Assembly: GCF_017311575.1 (NCBI RefSeq)
Contig: NZ_JAFFQY010000064.1
Coordinates: 114,280-178,279 of the forward strand
Origin: Roseococcus thiosulfatophilus
Lineage (GTDB): Bacteria > Pseudomonadota > Alphaproteobacteria > Acetobacterales > Acetobacteraceae
Length of the DNA stretch: 64,000 bases
Direction: 5' to 3'
The position numbers were made by a program, and so were the translations under genes. This document shows, piece by piece, positions 1 to 9,221 of the stretch (positions are counted from its first letter, which is position 1; every line of letters starts with the position of its first letter). The notes beneath the pieces were generated by a model that was given only the letters and a program-made list of their open reading frames with translations, ran no database searches and had not been told where the DNA came from.

Positions 1-1
1 C

Positions 2-1663
2 AACCCCGACCCGCTGAACATCGGCGGTGCCTTCATGGAGATGACGAGCCGCCTCATGGCCAACCCGGCCAAGCTGATGGAGGCGCAGCTCGGCTTCTGG
101 CAGGACTACATCACCCTCTGGTCCAACACCGCGCGGCGCATGATGGGCGGCGACCCGGGCCCCGTCATCGAGGAACCCCGCGGCGACCGCCGCTTCAAGG
201 ACGACGCCTGGCGCGAGAACGAGGTCTTCGACTTCATCCGCCAATCCTACCTGCTGGCGGCGCGCTACTTCACCACCGCCGTCAACAGCGCGGACGGGCT
301 GGACGAGAAGACCGCGCAGAAGGTGGATTTCTACACGCGGCAATTCGTGGACGCGATGAGCCCCGCGAACTTCGTGATGACCAACCCCGAGGTGCTGCGC
401 CGCACGGCCGAGACGGGCGGGACCAACCTCCTCAAGGGCCTCTCCAACCTGCTGGCCGACCTGGAGCGGGGCAAGGGCAAGCTGCGCATCCGCATGACGG
501 ATGACAGCAAGTTCCGCGTGGGCGAGAACATCGCCGTGACACCCGGCCAGGTCGTCTTCCAGAACGACCTGATGCAGCTGATCCAGTACAACCCCACCAC
601 CGAGACGGTGCTGAAGCGCCCGCTGGTGATCTTCCCGCCCTGGATCAACAAGTTCTACATCCTGGATCTGCGGCCCAAGAACAGCTTCATCCGCTGGGCG
701 GTGGACCAGGGGCACACGGTCTTCGTCGCGTCCTGGGTCAATCCGGACGAAAGCCTGGCCGACAAGGGTTTCGACGACTACATGCGCGAGGGCGTGCTGG
801 CGGCCCTCGACGCCATCGAGGCCGCGACGGGTGAGCGCGAGGTGAACGCCATCGGCTATTGCCTGGGCGGCACGCTGCTGGCGACCACCCTCGCCCACAT
901 GGCCGCGCGGCGCGACAACCGCATCAAGTCCGCCACCTATTTCGTGACGCTCACGGATTTCGAGCAGCCCGGCGAACTCGGCGTCTTCATTGACGAGGAG
1001 CAGCTGACCGCCCTCGAAGGCAAGATGGACAAGCGCGGCTTCCTGGATGGCCGCGAGATGGCCACCACCTTCAACATGCTGCGCGCCAATGACCTGATCT
1101 GGTCCTTCGTGGTGAACAACTACCTGATGGGCCAGGACCCCTTCCCCTTCGACCTGCTCTACTGGAACGACGACAGCACCCGCATGCCGGCCAGGATGCA
1201 CAGCTTCTACCTGCGCCGCATGTACCAGCAGAATGACCTCATCAAGCCGAACGCGCTGGAACTGCTGGGCACGAAGATCGACCTGCGGAAGATCAAGGTG
1301 CCGACCTACATGATCTCGACGCGCGAGGACCATATCGCGCCCTGGAAGAGCACCTACCGCGCCACCCAGGTCTATGGCGGCAAGGTGCGCTTCGTCCTCG
1401 CGGCGTCCGGCCATATCGCCGGCGTGGTGAACCCGCCGGATTCCGGCAAGTACAGCCATTGGATCAACGAGGACCTGCCGCCCGACCCGGAAGCCTGGCT
1501 GGCGGGCGCCACGGAGCTGGCCGGCAGCTGGTGGCCGGATTGGCACCGCTGGGTCAGCGCCATGGACAATGCCCAGGTGCCCGCGCGCAAGCCGGGCGAT
1601 GGCCAGCTCAAGCCGATCGAAGCGGCGCCGGGCAGCTATGTTCGGGTGATGGCGGTGGACTGA
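2..1663 (+). CDS. phaC: Class I poly(3-hydroxyalkanoate) synthase, 5' end cut off
   Basis: This enzyme polymerises (R)-3-hydroxyacyl-CoA into polyhydroxyalkanoate on the granule surface. The reading frame is open from base 2, so the true start lies upstream. An internal Met at base 35 is not the start, because conserved family sequence (NPDPLNIGGAF) precedes it. About 550 residues are visible, against roughly 580-600 for class I enzymes. The lipase-like box GYCLGG carries the catalytic Cys (codon at 860-862). The Asp (REDHIAPW) and His (ASGHIAGV) of the triad follow near the C-terminus. It is followed by the 53-bp tandem repeat and a convergent lipoprotein gene, so no phasin or phaA/B partner is visible here. 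Confidence 0.97.
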   Translation, partial: NPDPLNIGGAFMEMTSRLMANPAKLMEAQLGFWQDYITLWSNTARRMMGGDPGPVIEEPRGDRRFKDDAWRENEVFDFIRQSYLLAARYFTTAVNSADGLDEKTAQKVDFYTRQFVDAMSPANFVMTNPEVLRRTAETGGTNLLKGLSNLLADLERGKGKLRIRMTDDSKFRVGENIAVTPGQVVFQNDLMQLIQYNPTTETVLKRPLVIFPPWINKFYILDLRPKNSFIRWAVDQGHTVFVASWVNPDESLADKGFDDYMREGVLAALDAIEAATGEREVNAIGYCLGGTLLATTLAHMAARRDNRIKSATYFVTLTDFEQPGELGVFIDEEQLTALEGKMDKRGFLDGREMATTFNMLRANDLIWSFVVNNYLMGQDPFPFDLLYWNDDSTRMPARMHSFYLRRMYQQNDLIKPNALELLGTKIDLRKIKVPTYMISTREDHIAPWKSTYRATQVYGGKVRFVLAASGHIAGVVNPPDSGKYSHWINEDLPPDPEAWLAGATELAGSWWPDWHRWVSAMDNAQVPARKPGDGQLKPIEAAPGSYVRVMAVD

Positions 1664-1680
1664 GCGCGCACCGCGCCGCC

Positions 1681-1820
1681 GATTCAGGCCCCGGCTGCGC
1701 CGGGACGATCGGGCGCGGGTGGGCTGTGCGACCGATTCACGCCCCGGCTGCGCCGGGACGATCGGGCGCCCGTGGGCTGTGCGACCGATTCACGCCCGGC
1801 TGCGCCGGACGATCGGGCGC
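1681..1820. repeat. 53-bp tandem repeat, about 2.6 copies
   Basis: Units begin at 1681, 1734 and 1787 with GATTCA(G/C)GCCC. The first two differ at only a few bases; the third loses single bases and ends at 1820. Every unit contains the hairpin CCCGGC-TGC-GCCGGG (with a G and C trimmed in unit three) followed by GACGATCGGGCGC. It sits between the convergent stops of phaC (1663) and a lipoprotein gene (1822), so it may act as a transcription terminator array. No T-tract follows the stems. Confidence 0.9.
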
Positions 1821-1821
1821 A

Positions 1822-2454
1822 TTAGAGCGGCGGGCCGGCCAGTCCCATCCAGTTCATCACCCCCACCGGCTCGGTGCCGACCGAACCGCCGAGGCCACGC
1901 CCGGCGAAGCCCTGGTGGCGTTCCAGCTCCTCGCGCAGCGCGGGGAGCGCGAGGGCCGCACCTGGCCGGGGCCCCGGCTGCCGCAGCCGCGCCAGCGCAT
2001 CAGGCCGCACGCGCAGGAACACCGCTGACGACATGGCCCGCTGCACCGCCGCCGCATCATTGGCCCGCAGCGCGCGGGAGGCGGCCACCAGCGCCTGCAC
2101 CACCTGCTCGGGCGTCGCATCGGGGGAGATGGCCAGCGCCGCGCGGCTCTCCTCCACCGCGCGTTGCAGGGCGAAGCGGTGCGAGGCGGGGATATTGGCC
2201 AGTCGGTAACCCGCCCGCGTCTCGCCCGAAAGCCATTCCAGGCGGGCAGCGGCAAGGGCGGCCTCGACCGGGCGGTCATCGCGCGCCGTCTCCGGCGCCG
2301 TGGCATCGGCCACGGCCAAGTCCAGGATGGCGCCGAGCGGCGCCACCACCCGCCCTTCCGACAATTCCGCCGCGGGCTCGGGCACGGCCGGGCGGCGCGC
2401 CTCGGCGCAGGCCGCCAGCAGCGCCGCCAGCGCGAGGACGCCCAGGGCGCGCAT
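1822..2454 (-). CDS. Putative lipoprotein, second of a tandem pair
   Basis: The 210-residue product starts with a short hydrophobic segment and a lipobox LAAC with Cys16, so it should be lipidated and attached to a membrane. No known domain is recognised. The body is Ala-rich and predicted helical. Its middle and C-terminal half resemble the upstream neighbour: both have a segment of the form L-x-A-A-x-x-A-L-x-A-N followed about 25 residues later by ALARL or ATLARL, which suggests a duplication. Its ATG overlaps the upstream stop (TGATG), so the two are translationally coupled. Function unknown. Confidence 0.8.
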   Translation of the reverse strand: MRALGVLALAALLAACAEARRPAVPEPAAELSEGRVVAPLGAILDLAVADATAPETARDDRPVEAALAAARLEWLSGETRAGYRLANIPASHRFALQRAVEESRAALAISPDATPEQVVQALVAASRALRANDAAAVQRAMSSAVFLRVRPDALARLRQPGPRPGAALALPALREELERHQGFAGRGLGGSVGTEPVGVMNWMGLAGPPL

Positions 2455-3044
2455 CAGCGGTGGCGGCCCCGGCTGGACATGTCACGGGGCACCTCGATCT
2501 GCCGATCAAGGGACATGCGGGCCATCTCGGCGGCGCGGGCGGTCTGCGGCAGGGGAGGCAGGGCGGCGAGGCGCGCCAGCGTGGCCTCGGGCCCGGCGGT
2601 GAAGGCAGGCGTGGCCAATGCCGCCCCTGCCCTGCCCGGCTCATTGGCCGAAAGCGCCGCCTCGGCGGCCAGCAGGCCGTCGATCACACCCTGCGCGGGC
2701 GCGCCCTCGGCCACGCCCAGCGCGGACCGCCATTCGCGACGCGCGGCGAGAAGCTGCAACTCCGTCATGCCGTCCAGCCGGATCGTCATCAGCGGGTCCT
2801 GCGGGAGGGCGACGGTGATGTACTCCATATTGGCCAGAGCCCGCGCGGCCGCGGCCGGCTGGCCCTGAAGCTGGGCGGGCCGGGCGAAGGTGCCGCTGGC
2901 GGCGAAGACCGCGCCCCGCGTCGGATCCCCGGCCCCCAGCAGGTAGTTGCTGGGCAGCGTCGCCGTCTCGGGCGGGGTGACGCCCGCGCAGGCGGCGAAG
3001 GCCAGGGGCAGCACCAGGATCAGGGCGCGGCGCTTCTGGGTCAT
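2454..3044 (-). CDS. Putative lipoprotein, first of a tandem pair
   Basis: The 196-residue product begins MTQKRRALILVLPLAFAAC, a signal peptide with lipobox Cys at residue 19. A longer upstream frame exists but runs through the carbonic anhydrase gene. The ATG at 3044, which overlaps that gene's stop by 4 bp (ATGA), is the natural start. No domain is recognised. It shares a helical segment with the next lipoprotein, so they look like diverged paralogues. Cotranscription with argC and the carbonic anhydrase is likely, but gives no functional clue. Confidence 0.8.
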   Translation of the reverse strand: MTQKRRALILVLPLAFAACAGVTPPETATLPSNYLLGAGDPTRGAVFAASGTFARPAQLQGQPAAAARALANMEYITVALPQDPLMTIRLDGMTELQLLAARREWRSALGVAEGAPAQGVIDGLLAAEAALSANEPGRAGAALATPAFTAGPEATLARLAALPPLPQTARAAEMARMSLDRQIEVPRDMSSRGRHR

Positions 3045-3592
3045 GGGCTGTGCGTCTCCGGTTCCAGGATGGCGGCCAGCGAGAGGCGGTGCCGCCCGGA
3101 GAGCTCTACATAGTGCTTCGCCGTCGTGTCGAAACCCGCGCGCTGCTCGACCGTGAGAACGCGGACCAGCTTCGCGGGGTTGCCCATCCAGAGCTCCAGC
3201 GCGCCGATGCGCTTGCCCGGCGGCAGGACGGAGCCCGCGGCCAGCACGCCGCCCGCCTCCACCACCGCATCGTCCAGCACGGTGGCACCCATGCCGATGA
3301 AGGCGCGGTCCTCCAGCTTGCAGGCGTGGATGATGGCGGCATGGCCCACCGTGACATCGGCGCCGATGATGGTGGACTGCCGCCCGGCATTCACATGGAT
3401 GATGGTGCCGTCCTGGATGTTGGTGCGCGGCCCGATGCGGATGATGTTCGTGTCGCCGCGCAGCACGCAGTGATACCAGATATTGGCGCCGGCGCCGATC
3501 TCGACATCGCCGATCACGGCCGCGGTGGGCGCCACCCATGCTTCCGGATGGACCACCGGCACCTTGCCTTCGAAGGGATAGAAGGGACCCAT
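3041..3592 (-). CDS. Gamma-class carbonic anhydrase / left-handed beta-helix protein
   Basis: The 183-residue protein is built of hexapeptide repeats forming a left-handed beta-helix trimer. The signature RGD (45-47), Gln60 and the three likely zinc ligands His66, His84 and His89 (IIHVN, VGHAAIIHA) fit the gamma carbonic anhydrase/YrdA/PaaY family. Members hydrate CO2 or are inactive relatives, so activity is inferred from residues only. It lies 5 bp downstream of argC and overlaps the following lipoprotein start by 4 bp. Confidence 0.92.
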   Translation of the reverse strand: MGPFYPFEGKVPVVHPEAWVAPTAAVIGDVEIGAGANIWYHCVLRGDTNIIRIGPRTNIQDGTIIHVNAGRQSTIIGADVTVGHAAIIHACKLEDRAFIGMGATVLDDAVVEAGGVLAAGSVLPPGKRIGALELWMGNPAKLVRVLTVEQRAGFDTTAKHYVELSGRHRLSLAAILEPETHSP

Positions 3593-3597
3593 GCGCG

Positions 3598-4557
3598 TTA
3601 CTCCGCCGCCTGTTGCGTGGCGCCGGGCAGCGTGGTCTGCACCGCGATGCCCAGCATCAGTCCGATATTCTGCACCGCGGCCCCCGAGGCGCCCTTGCCC
3701 AGGTTGTCATAGCGGGCCGTCAGCACCGCATGGCCCCGCTTCGCGTTGCCGTGGACGCGCAGCTCGATGGCGTTGGTGTTGTTCAGCGCCTGGGGTTCGA
3801 GCTTGGCGCCGGCTTCGGCCGGAACCACGCGGACATGCTCGGCGCCGGCATAGCGGGCGCGCAGCGCCTCCTCCAGTGCGGAGGGGTCCGGCCGGCCGGG
3901 CAGCAGGTCGAGGTGCAGCGGGATGCTGTCGATCATGCCCTGGCGGAAATCCCCCACCGAGGGCACGAAGATGGGGCGGCGCGTCAGCCCGGCATGGAGC
4001 TGAAGTTCCGCCACGTGCTTGTGCTCGAGCGTGAGGCCATACAGCTCGAAATCCGGTGCCGTGCGGGCCTCATAGGCCGCGATCATGGCGTTGCCGCCGC
4101 CCGAATAGCCCGAGACGGCGTTGACGCTGATGGGGTGGTCGGCCGGGATCAGCCCGGCCTCGACCAGCGGGCGCAGCAGCAGGATGGCGCCGGTGGGGTA
4201 GCAACCTGGGTTGGAGACGCGTGCGGCGGCGGCGATGCGGCCGGGCTGCTCGGGCGAAAGCTCCGCCAGGCCATACTCCCAGTCAGCCGCCACGCGGTGG
4301 GCGGTGCTGGCATCCAGCAGCTTGGGGGCCTTGGCGCCGAGCGACGCGGCGAGTGCCGCACTCTCCCGCGCCGCGTCATCGGGCAGGCAGAGGACGACGA
4401 GGTCCACCTCCTCCATCATGGCGCGGCGGGCCTCGGGGTCCTTCCGGCGCTCGGGCGCGATGGAACGGACCGTGACGTTGGACAGCAGTTCCAGGCGCTG
4501 GCGGATTTGCAGCCCGGTGGTGCCGGCCTCGCCGTCAATGAAGATGCTGGGGGTCAT
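3598..4557 (-). CDS. argC: N-acetyl-gamma-glutamyl-phosphate reductase, type 2
   Basis: This arginine-biosynthesis enzyme reduces N-acetylglutamyl-5-phosphate to the semialdehyde with NADPH. At 319 residues it matches the short type 2 form. The nucleotide-binding GEAGTTG is at residues 9-15 and the catalytic cysteine is in SNPGCYPTG (Cys119). It lies downstream of rplM-rpsI on the same strand, a common alphaproteobacterial order. A strong hairpin between rpsI and argC suggests it also has its own promoter in 4558-4603. Confidence 0.96.
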   Translation of the reverse strand: MTPSIFIDGEAGTTGLQIRQRLELLSNVTVRSIAPERRKDPEARRAMMEEVDLVVLCLPDDAARESAALAASLGAKAPKLLDASTAHRVAADWEYGLAELSPEQPGRIAAAARVSNPGCYPTGAILLLRPLVEAGLIPADHPISVNAVSGYSGGGNAMIAAYEARTAPDFELYGLTLEHKHVAELQLHAGLTRRPIFVPSVGDFRQGMIDSIPLHLDLLPGRPDPSALEEALRARYAGAEHVRVVPAEAGAKLEPQALNNTNAIELRVHGNAKRGHAVLTARYDNLGKGASGAAVQNIGLMLGIAVQTTLPGATQQAAE

Positions 4558-4597
4558 GGGGCTTTCCTCTGCGCCAAGTCTGGACCGGAAGGGGCGA

Positions 4598-4633
4598 ATA
4601 AGAAAGGGGCGGACCCTGGTGGGCCCGCCCCTT
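4598..4633 (-). terminator. Rho-independent terminator after rplM-rpsI
   Basis: The arms AAGGGGCGG (4604-4612) and CCGCCCCTT (4625-4633) form a 9-bp stem. On the minus strand it is followed by a T-rich stretch (TTTCTTATT). It lies 50 bp after the rpsI stop and before the argC start. Confidence 0.75.
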
Positions 4634-4682
4634 CTGGAAGGTATGACAGCCTTTCGGGCCGGCGCGGACGCCGGGCCCGGCG

Positions 4683-5183
4683 TCAGCGCTTGCTGAACTG
4701 GAAGGAACGTCGCGCCTTCATCTTGCCGTACTTCTTGCGCTCGACCGCACGCGGGTCGCGCGTCAGGAAGCCGGCCTTCTTCAGGATGCCGCGCAGGTCG
4801 GGCTCATAGTTGCACAGCGCGCGGGAGATGCCGTGGCGCACCGCGCCGGCCTGGCCGGACAGACCGCCGCCCACCACCGTCGCGATGACGTCGAAGGTCT
4901 GGTAGCGGTCGGCCACCAGGAAGGGCTGGGTGATCAGCATCCGCAGCACCGGGCGCGCGAAATACTTCGACGCCGGCTTGTCGTTGATGGTGATGACGCC
5001 CTTGCCCGGCTTGATCCAGACGCGCGCCACGCTCTCCTTGCGGGAGCCGGTGGCATAGGCGCGGCCCTGGGCGTCACGCTTCGGCTCGCGCTTCACGGCC
5101 TCGGCGGCGCCTTCGGCGGCCGGCGTGCCCTGGACGAGGCTCTTGAGGTCGGCGAGGGAGGTCGCCGTGGTCTGCTCGCTCAT
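4683..5183 (-). CDS. rpsI: 30S ribosomal protein S9
   Basis: This is a small-subunit ribosomal protein at the head of the 30S subunit. Of 166 residues, about the first 40 form a polar, Ala/Glu-rich extension common in alphaproteobacteria. The conserved body starts at [14 protein letters not shown] and ends with the basic tail [11 protein letters not shown] that reaches toward the P site. The ATG at 5183 was chosen because longer frames overlap rplM. It is 5 bp after the rplM stop, in the usual rplM-rpsI operon. Confidence 0.98.
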   Translation of the reverse strand: MSEQTTATSLADLKSLVQGTPAAEGAAEAVKREPKRDAQGRAYATGSRKESVARVWIKPGKGVITINDKPASKYFARPVLRMLITQPFLVADRYQTFDVIATVVGGGLSGQAGAVRHGISRALCNYEPDLRGILKKAGFLTRDPRAVERKKYGKMKARRSFQFSKR

Positions 5184-5188
5184 CGGGG

Positions 5189-5674
5189 TCAGGCCTTCTG
5201 CGCGCCAGGCGCGACATTCTTGCGGTTCATGGCCGCGACATCCAGTGCCACGGGCGACTGGCCGGCATGGGGATGCTCGGTGCCGGCATAGACGTGCAGG
5301 TTCTTCATCTGCTTCCGGCCGAGCGGCCCGCGGGTGATCATGCGCTCCACGGCCTTCTCGATCACGCGCTCGGGGTGGCGGCTCTCGAGGCGCTGGCGCA
5401 GGGAACGGCCCTTCACGCCACCGGCATAGCCGGTGTGCCAGTAGAAGAATTCCTGCTCGGCCTTGTTGCCGGTCAGCCGCACCTTGTCGGCATTGATGAT
5501 GACGACATGGTCGCCGCAATCCACATGCGGGGTGAATTGCGGCTTGTGCTTGCCGCGAAGCCGGTTGGCGACGATGGACGCGAGGCGGCCGAGAATGAGG
5601 CCATCGGCGTCAATCACCCACCAGCCCTTCTGGACCTCCGCCGGCTTCAGCGAGCGGGTCTGTGTGCTGAGCAT
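5189..5674 (-). CDS. rplM: 50S ribosomal protein L13
   Basis: This is an early-assembly protein of the large subunit. It has 161 residues with family landmarks [16 protein letters not shown], the DKVRLTGNK segment and the [20 protein letters not shown] block. It is first in the rplM-rpsI operon, with the promoter expected in the 180-bp divergent gap to 5855. Confidence 0.98.
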   Translation of the reverse strand: MLSTQTRSLKPAEVQKGWWVIDADGLILGRLASIVANRLRGKHKPQFTPHVDCGDHVVIINADKVRLTGNKAEQEFFYWHTGYAGGVKGRSLRQRLESRHPERVIEKAVERMITRGPLGRKQMKNLHVYAGTEHPHAGQSPVALDVAAMNRKNVAPGAQKA

Positions 5675-5854
5675 GATCTACCCTGGAATTGAAAACCGCG
5701 GGATATGTGCCCCAACCGGCGCGCGAGGTCAAGCGCGGACTGGGTTTTTCATGCGTGGTATCATCATACCGGCTCGCGCAGCAATTCCTTGCATTTCCCC
5801 CGCCCGGCTTGCCACGCTGCGCCACAATCAGAAGAATCCCTGGAGGAAACACGC

Positions 5855-6814
5855 ATGTCCATCACCCGCCGCGCGGCGCTGGCCGCGCCGCTGCTGGCCG
5901 CCCCCTTTCTGCCGGCGCGCGCCCAGTCGGGCGTCACGTCCGTCGTCATCCCCTATGCGGCGGGCGGGGCCTCCGACGTGGTGGGGCGCATCGTGACCGA
6001 GGGGCTGGCGCAGCGCCTGGGCGGCACCTTCATCATGGACCACAAGCCCGGCGCCTCCACCACCATCGCCGCCCGGCACGTGGCGCGCGCCCAGCCCGAT
6101 GGGCGCACCCTGCTGCTGGCCACCGTCGTCACCATGGCCATGGCACCGCTTGCCATCCGGGAGCCTGGCTATGACCCGGTGCGTGACTTCACCCACATGA
6201 CCGCGGTCTGCACCACCGAGGCCTGGCTGGTGGCGAATGAGCGCTGGGGCAGCCTCGAGGCGCTCTTCGCCGCCGCCCGCCAGCGCCCGGGCCAGCTCAG
6301 CTATGCGAGCTGGGGCGTCGGCACCACGGCCCACCTGCCCATGGTCGAGCTGACGGCGCGGGCGGGGGTCGAGATGCTGCACGTGCCCTTCAACGGCGCG
6401 CCGGCGGCCCTCACCGAGGTGATCTCGGGCCGGGTGGATTGCATGATCGTCCTGGTCGCGGCCTCGCGCGGGCAGGTGGAGGCCGGCCGGGTGCGCGTGC
6501 TGGGCGCGGCCAACAAGGAGCGCATCGCGGCCTATCCCGACATCCCCACCGTGGCCGAGCAGGGCTTTTCCGGCTTCGGCGGCGGCGCCTGGTATTCGCT
6601 GCACGGCCCGCGCGGCATGCAGCCCGAGCAGGCGCGGCGCATCACCCAGGCCGCGATCGAGAGCTTCAGCACGCCCGAGGCCATCGCCTTCATGCGCAGC
6701 CGCGGCCTCGCCCCCGATGAATTCGGCACCGAGGCGCTGGTCGCCCGCATCCCGCGCGAGCTGGAGCAGAACCGCGAGCTGATGAGCCGGGCCGGGATCA
6801 CGCCCGGGGCCTGA
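5855..6814 (+). CDS. Tripartite tricarboxylate transporter (Bug/TctC) substrate-binding protein
   Basis: This is a 319-residue periplasmic receptor with an N-terminal signal (MSITRRAALAAPLLAAPFLPARAQS; the RR suggests Tat export). It has the family opening VVIPYAAGGASDVVGR, the central HVPFNGAPAALTEVISG loop and the YPDIPTVAEQG motif. The ATG at 5855 has a GGAGG at 5842-5846. Bug receptors bind carboxylates and normally feed a TctA/TctB permease, which is absent here. The ligand cannot be predicted. A dehydratase and an amidohydrolase lie downstream on the same strand. Confidence 0.93.
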   Translation: MSITRRAALAAPLLAAPFLPARAQSGVTSVVIPYAAGGASDVVGRIVTEGLAQRLGGTFIMDHKPGASTTIAARHVARAQPDGRTLLLATVVTMAMAPLAIREPGYDPVRDFTHMTAVCTTEAWLVANERWGSLEALFAAARQRPGQLSYASWGVGTTAHLPMVELTARAGVEMLHVPFNGAPAALTEVISGRVDCMIVLVAASRGQVEAGRVRVLGAANKERIAAYPDIPTVAEQGFSGFGGGAWYSLHGPRGMQPEQARRITQAAIESFSTPEAIAFMRSRGLAPDEFGTEALVARIPRELEQNRELMSRAGITPGA

Positions 6815-6894
6815 ACGGCGGCGCCTGATTCCCGCAAGACGGGTCAAGCCGTGCGGCGTTATCCCTGGCAGGCAACCAGCAAGGGAAACGCCGC

Positions 6895-7287
6895 ATGTTC
6901 AGCCACGTCACCTTCGGCACCAATGACCTTACGCGCGCCGCCGCCTTCTATGATCCGCTGATGGCGCGCCTGGGTTTCCGCCGTATCGAGAGCGACCCGG
7001 CACATGGCCTCATCGGCTATGGAACGGGCCCCGAGGAAACACCGCAATTCTACCTGATGAAGCCCTTCGACGGCCAGGCGGCCACGGTGGGCAACGGCGC
7101 CATGGCCGCCTTCGAGGCGCGGGACCGCGCCACGGTGGATGAATTCCACCGCATCGCCATGGAAGGGGGCGGCAGCTGCGAGGGCCCGCCGGGGCTTCGC
7201 CCGCACTATCATCCCGACTACTACGGGACCTATGTCCGCGACGCGGACGGGAACAAGCTGTGCTGCGTGTGCCACCGCCCCGCCTGA
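6895..7287 (+). CDS. VOC-superfamily (glyoxalase/bleomycin resistance) protein
   Basis: The 130-residue single-domain protein has the vicinal-oxygen-chelate fold pattern. The start MFSHVTFGTNDL offers a metal-ligand His4, and the end YYGTYVRDADGNKL is typical. The Glu usually found after DGNK is replaced by Cys (KLCCVCH), so metal chemistry may be altered. The gene ends 13 bp before the dehydratase start and is probably cotranscribed with it. Substrate unknown. Confidence 0.85.
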   Translation: MFSHVTFGTNDLTRAAAFYDPLMARLGFRRIESDPAHGLIGYGTGPEETPQFYLMKPFDGQAATVGNGAMAAFEARDRATVDEFHRIAMEGGGSCEGPPGLRPHYHPDYYGTYVRDADGNKLCCVCHRPA

Positions 7288-7300
7288 GGGGCATGAGGGA

Positions 7301-9004
7301 ATGACCATGGAAGAGAAGAAGGGGCTGGCCCGGAACGCGGCCAACTACGGGGACCGGGAATTCGCGCTGTATCTGCGCCGCTCCTTCGCCAAGTCCATGG
7401 GCTATTCGCGCGACGCGCTGGCGCGGCCGGTGGTGGGCATCGCCGACACGGGCAGCGACCTCAACAACTGCCACCGCACCGCGCCGGAACTGATCGAGGC
7501 CGTGAAGCGGGGCGTGCTGATGGCGGGGGGGCTGCCGATGAGCTTTCCCACCGTCAGCCTGTGCGAGCCCTATCTGAACCCCTGCTCCATGCACTACCGC
7601 AACCTCATGGCGCTCGACACCGAGGCGATGATCTCGGCCCAGCCCATGGATGCCGTGGTGCTGGTGGGCGGCTGCGACAAGACGGTGCCGGCCCAGCTGA
7701 TGGCGGCCGCGAGTGCCGGCGTGCCGGCCGTGCAGCTGGTCACGGGCCCGATGAGCGCCAACCGCTTCCAGGGCGAGCGCCTGGCCGCCTGCACCGATTG
7801 CCGCCGCTACTGGGCCCGCTATCGCGCGGGCGAGGTGGATGAGGCGCGCATCGAGGAGGTGGAGGGCGCGCTCGCCACCACCGCCGGCACCTGCGGCGTG
7901 ATGGGCACGGCCAGCACCATGGCCTGCATCGCGGCCGTGCTCGGCTTCATGCCGCTGGAGGGGGCGTCCATCCCGGCTGTCCACGCCGACCGGCTTCGCA
8001 TCGCCGAGGAAGCGGGCGCCCAGGCCGTGCGCCTGATCCACAAGCCGGTGGCGCCGACCGCGCTGCTGACGCCGCAGTCCATCGAGAACGCGCTGCGGGT
8101 ACTGCTGGCGCTGGGCGGCTCCACCAATGCGCTGGTGCACCTGGCGGCCATCGCGGGCCGCGCGGGGGTGGCCATCGACTACCACCGGCTGAACGAGCTG
8201 TCGGACACCACGCCCGTGCTGGTGGACCTGAAGCCCACCGGCGAGGGCTACATGGAGGATTTCCACTTCGCCGGCGGCATGAAGGCCCTGCTGCACGAAC
8301 TGCGCGACCTGCTGCACCTGGACTGCCCCGACCTCGACGGCGTGACGCTGGGCGAGCGGCTGGGCGCGGGCCCCGCCTATGTGGACCGCACCTACATCAA
8401 GGCGCGGGAGAACCCGGTCTCGCCCGTGGGCGGGCTGGTGGCGCTGCACGGCTCGCTGGCGCCGGAGGGCGCCATCCTGAAGCGTTCCGCCGCCACCCCT
8501 GCCCTCTTTGAGACCGAGGCGCGCTGTCTGGTCTTCGACGGGCTGGAGGATTTGGCAGCCCGCATTGACGACCCCGCGCTGGATGTCGAGCCGGGCGACA
8601 TCATGATCCTGAAGGGCGCCGGCCCGCTGTCCAGCGCCGGCATGCCCGAGGCCGGCTACCTGCCCATCCCGAAGAAGCTGGCCCGCGCGGGCGTGAAGGA
8701 CATGGTGCGGATGAGCGATTGCCGCATGTCCGGCACCGCCTTCGGCACGGTGGTGCTGCACATCGCGCCCGAGGCGGTGGCGGGCGGGCCGCTCGCGCTG
8801 GTGGAAACCGGGGACCGCGTGCGGCTTTCGGTGGAGAAGCGCAGCCTCGACCTGCTGGTGGACGAGGCGACGCTGGCCGAGCGCCGCGCCCGCTGGACCC
8901 CGCCCGAGGTGCCCAAGCGCGGCTGGGACGCGCTGGTGCGCCGCGAGGTGACCCAGGCGCCGCAGGGGGCCGATTTGCGCTTCCTGTTGCCGGAAGGGCA
9001 ATAG
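7301..9004 (+). CDS. IlvD/Edd-family dehydratase, likely sugar-acid dehydratase
   Basis: The 567-residue enzyme carries the three Fe-S cluster cysteines of the family: Cys57 (DLNNCHRT), Cys125 (GGCDKTVPA) and Cys198 (AGTCGVMGTAST). Family members dehydrate dihydroxy acids or aldonic acids such as arabinonate. The neighbours (Bug receptor, VOC protein) and the lack of ilv genes favour a catabolic sugar-acid dehydratase over branched-chain biosynthesis. The ATG at 7301 has an upstream GAGG; a second ATG at 7307 is possible. It could not be named more precisely without alignment. Confidence 0.9.
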   Translation: MTMEEKKGLARNAANYGDREFALYLRRSFAKSMGYSRDALARPVVGIADTGSDLNNCHRTAPELIEAVKRGVLMAGGLPMSFPTVSLCEPYLNPCSMHYRNLMALDTEAMISAQPMDAVVLVGGCDKTVPAQLMAAASAGVPAVQLVTGPMSANRFQGERLAACTDCRRYWARYRAGEVDEARIEEVEGALATTAGTCGVMGTASTMACIAAVLGFMPLEGASIPAVHADRLRIAEEAGAQAVRLIHKPVAPTALLTPQSIENALRVLLALGGSTNALVHLAAIAGRAGVAIDYHRLNELSDTTPVLVDLKPTGEGYMEDFHFAGGMKALLHELRDLLHLDCPDLDGVTLGERLGAGPAYVDRTYIKARENPVSPVGGLVALHGSLAPEGAILKRSAATPALFETEARCLVFDGLEDLAARIDDPALDVEPGDIMILKGAGPLSSAGMPEAGYLPIPKKLARAGVKDMVRMSDCRMSGTAFGTVVLHIAPEAVAGGPLALVETGDRVRLSVEKRSLDLLVDEATLAERRARWTPPEVPKRGWDALVRREVTQAPQGADLRFLLPEGQ

Positions 9005-9012
9005 CGTCTGAT

Positions 9013-9034
9013 CGGCTTCGGGATACCGAAGCCG
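9013..9034. terminator. Hairpin after the dehydratase gene
   Basis: CGGCTTCGG (9013-9021), loop GATA, CCGAAGCCG (9026-9034) is a perfect 9-bp stem starting 8 bp past the stop. No T-tract follows, so termination is inferred. Confidence 0.5.
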
Positions 9035-9108
9035 TGAATCAGCCGCGGGGCAATAGCGTCCCCCTGGCCGCGAGGCGCTGAGCCACGGCGAAAGCGCCTG
9101 CGCCCCAT

Positions 9109-9132
9109 GTTGCCGGCGCTATAGCCGGCAAC
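9109..9132. terminator. Second perfect hairpin in the 9005-9221 gap
   Basis: GTTGCCGGC (9109-9117) and GCCGGCAAC (9124-9132) pair perfectly around a 6-nt loop. It may be a second terminator or a protein site before the small secreted-protein gene at 9222. Confidence 0.4.
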
Positions 9133-9221
9133 CAACCGCCAGGGTTAGGCTTTCCTTCAGGCGACGGGCTGCCGACTCCATCCGGGGTCGCAGAACGGCC
9201 CGCGCCAGGAGGAAAATTGCC

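Noticed and set aside
7010..9001. A 663-codon minus-strand ORF opposite the dehydratase
   Set aside because: Composition (His, Arg, Gln-rich) is typical of antisense frames at this GC, and the plus-strand gene has clear Fe-S motifs.
9000..9065. Direct repeat GCAATAGCGTC near the dehydratase stop
   Set aside because: Two copies of 11 bp only, with no further structure; likely chance.
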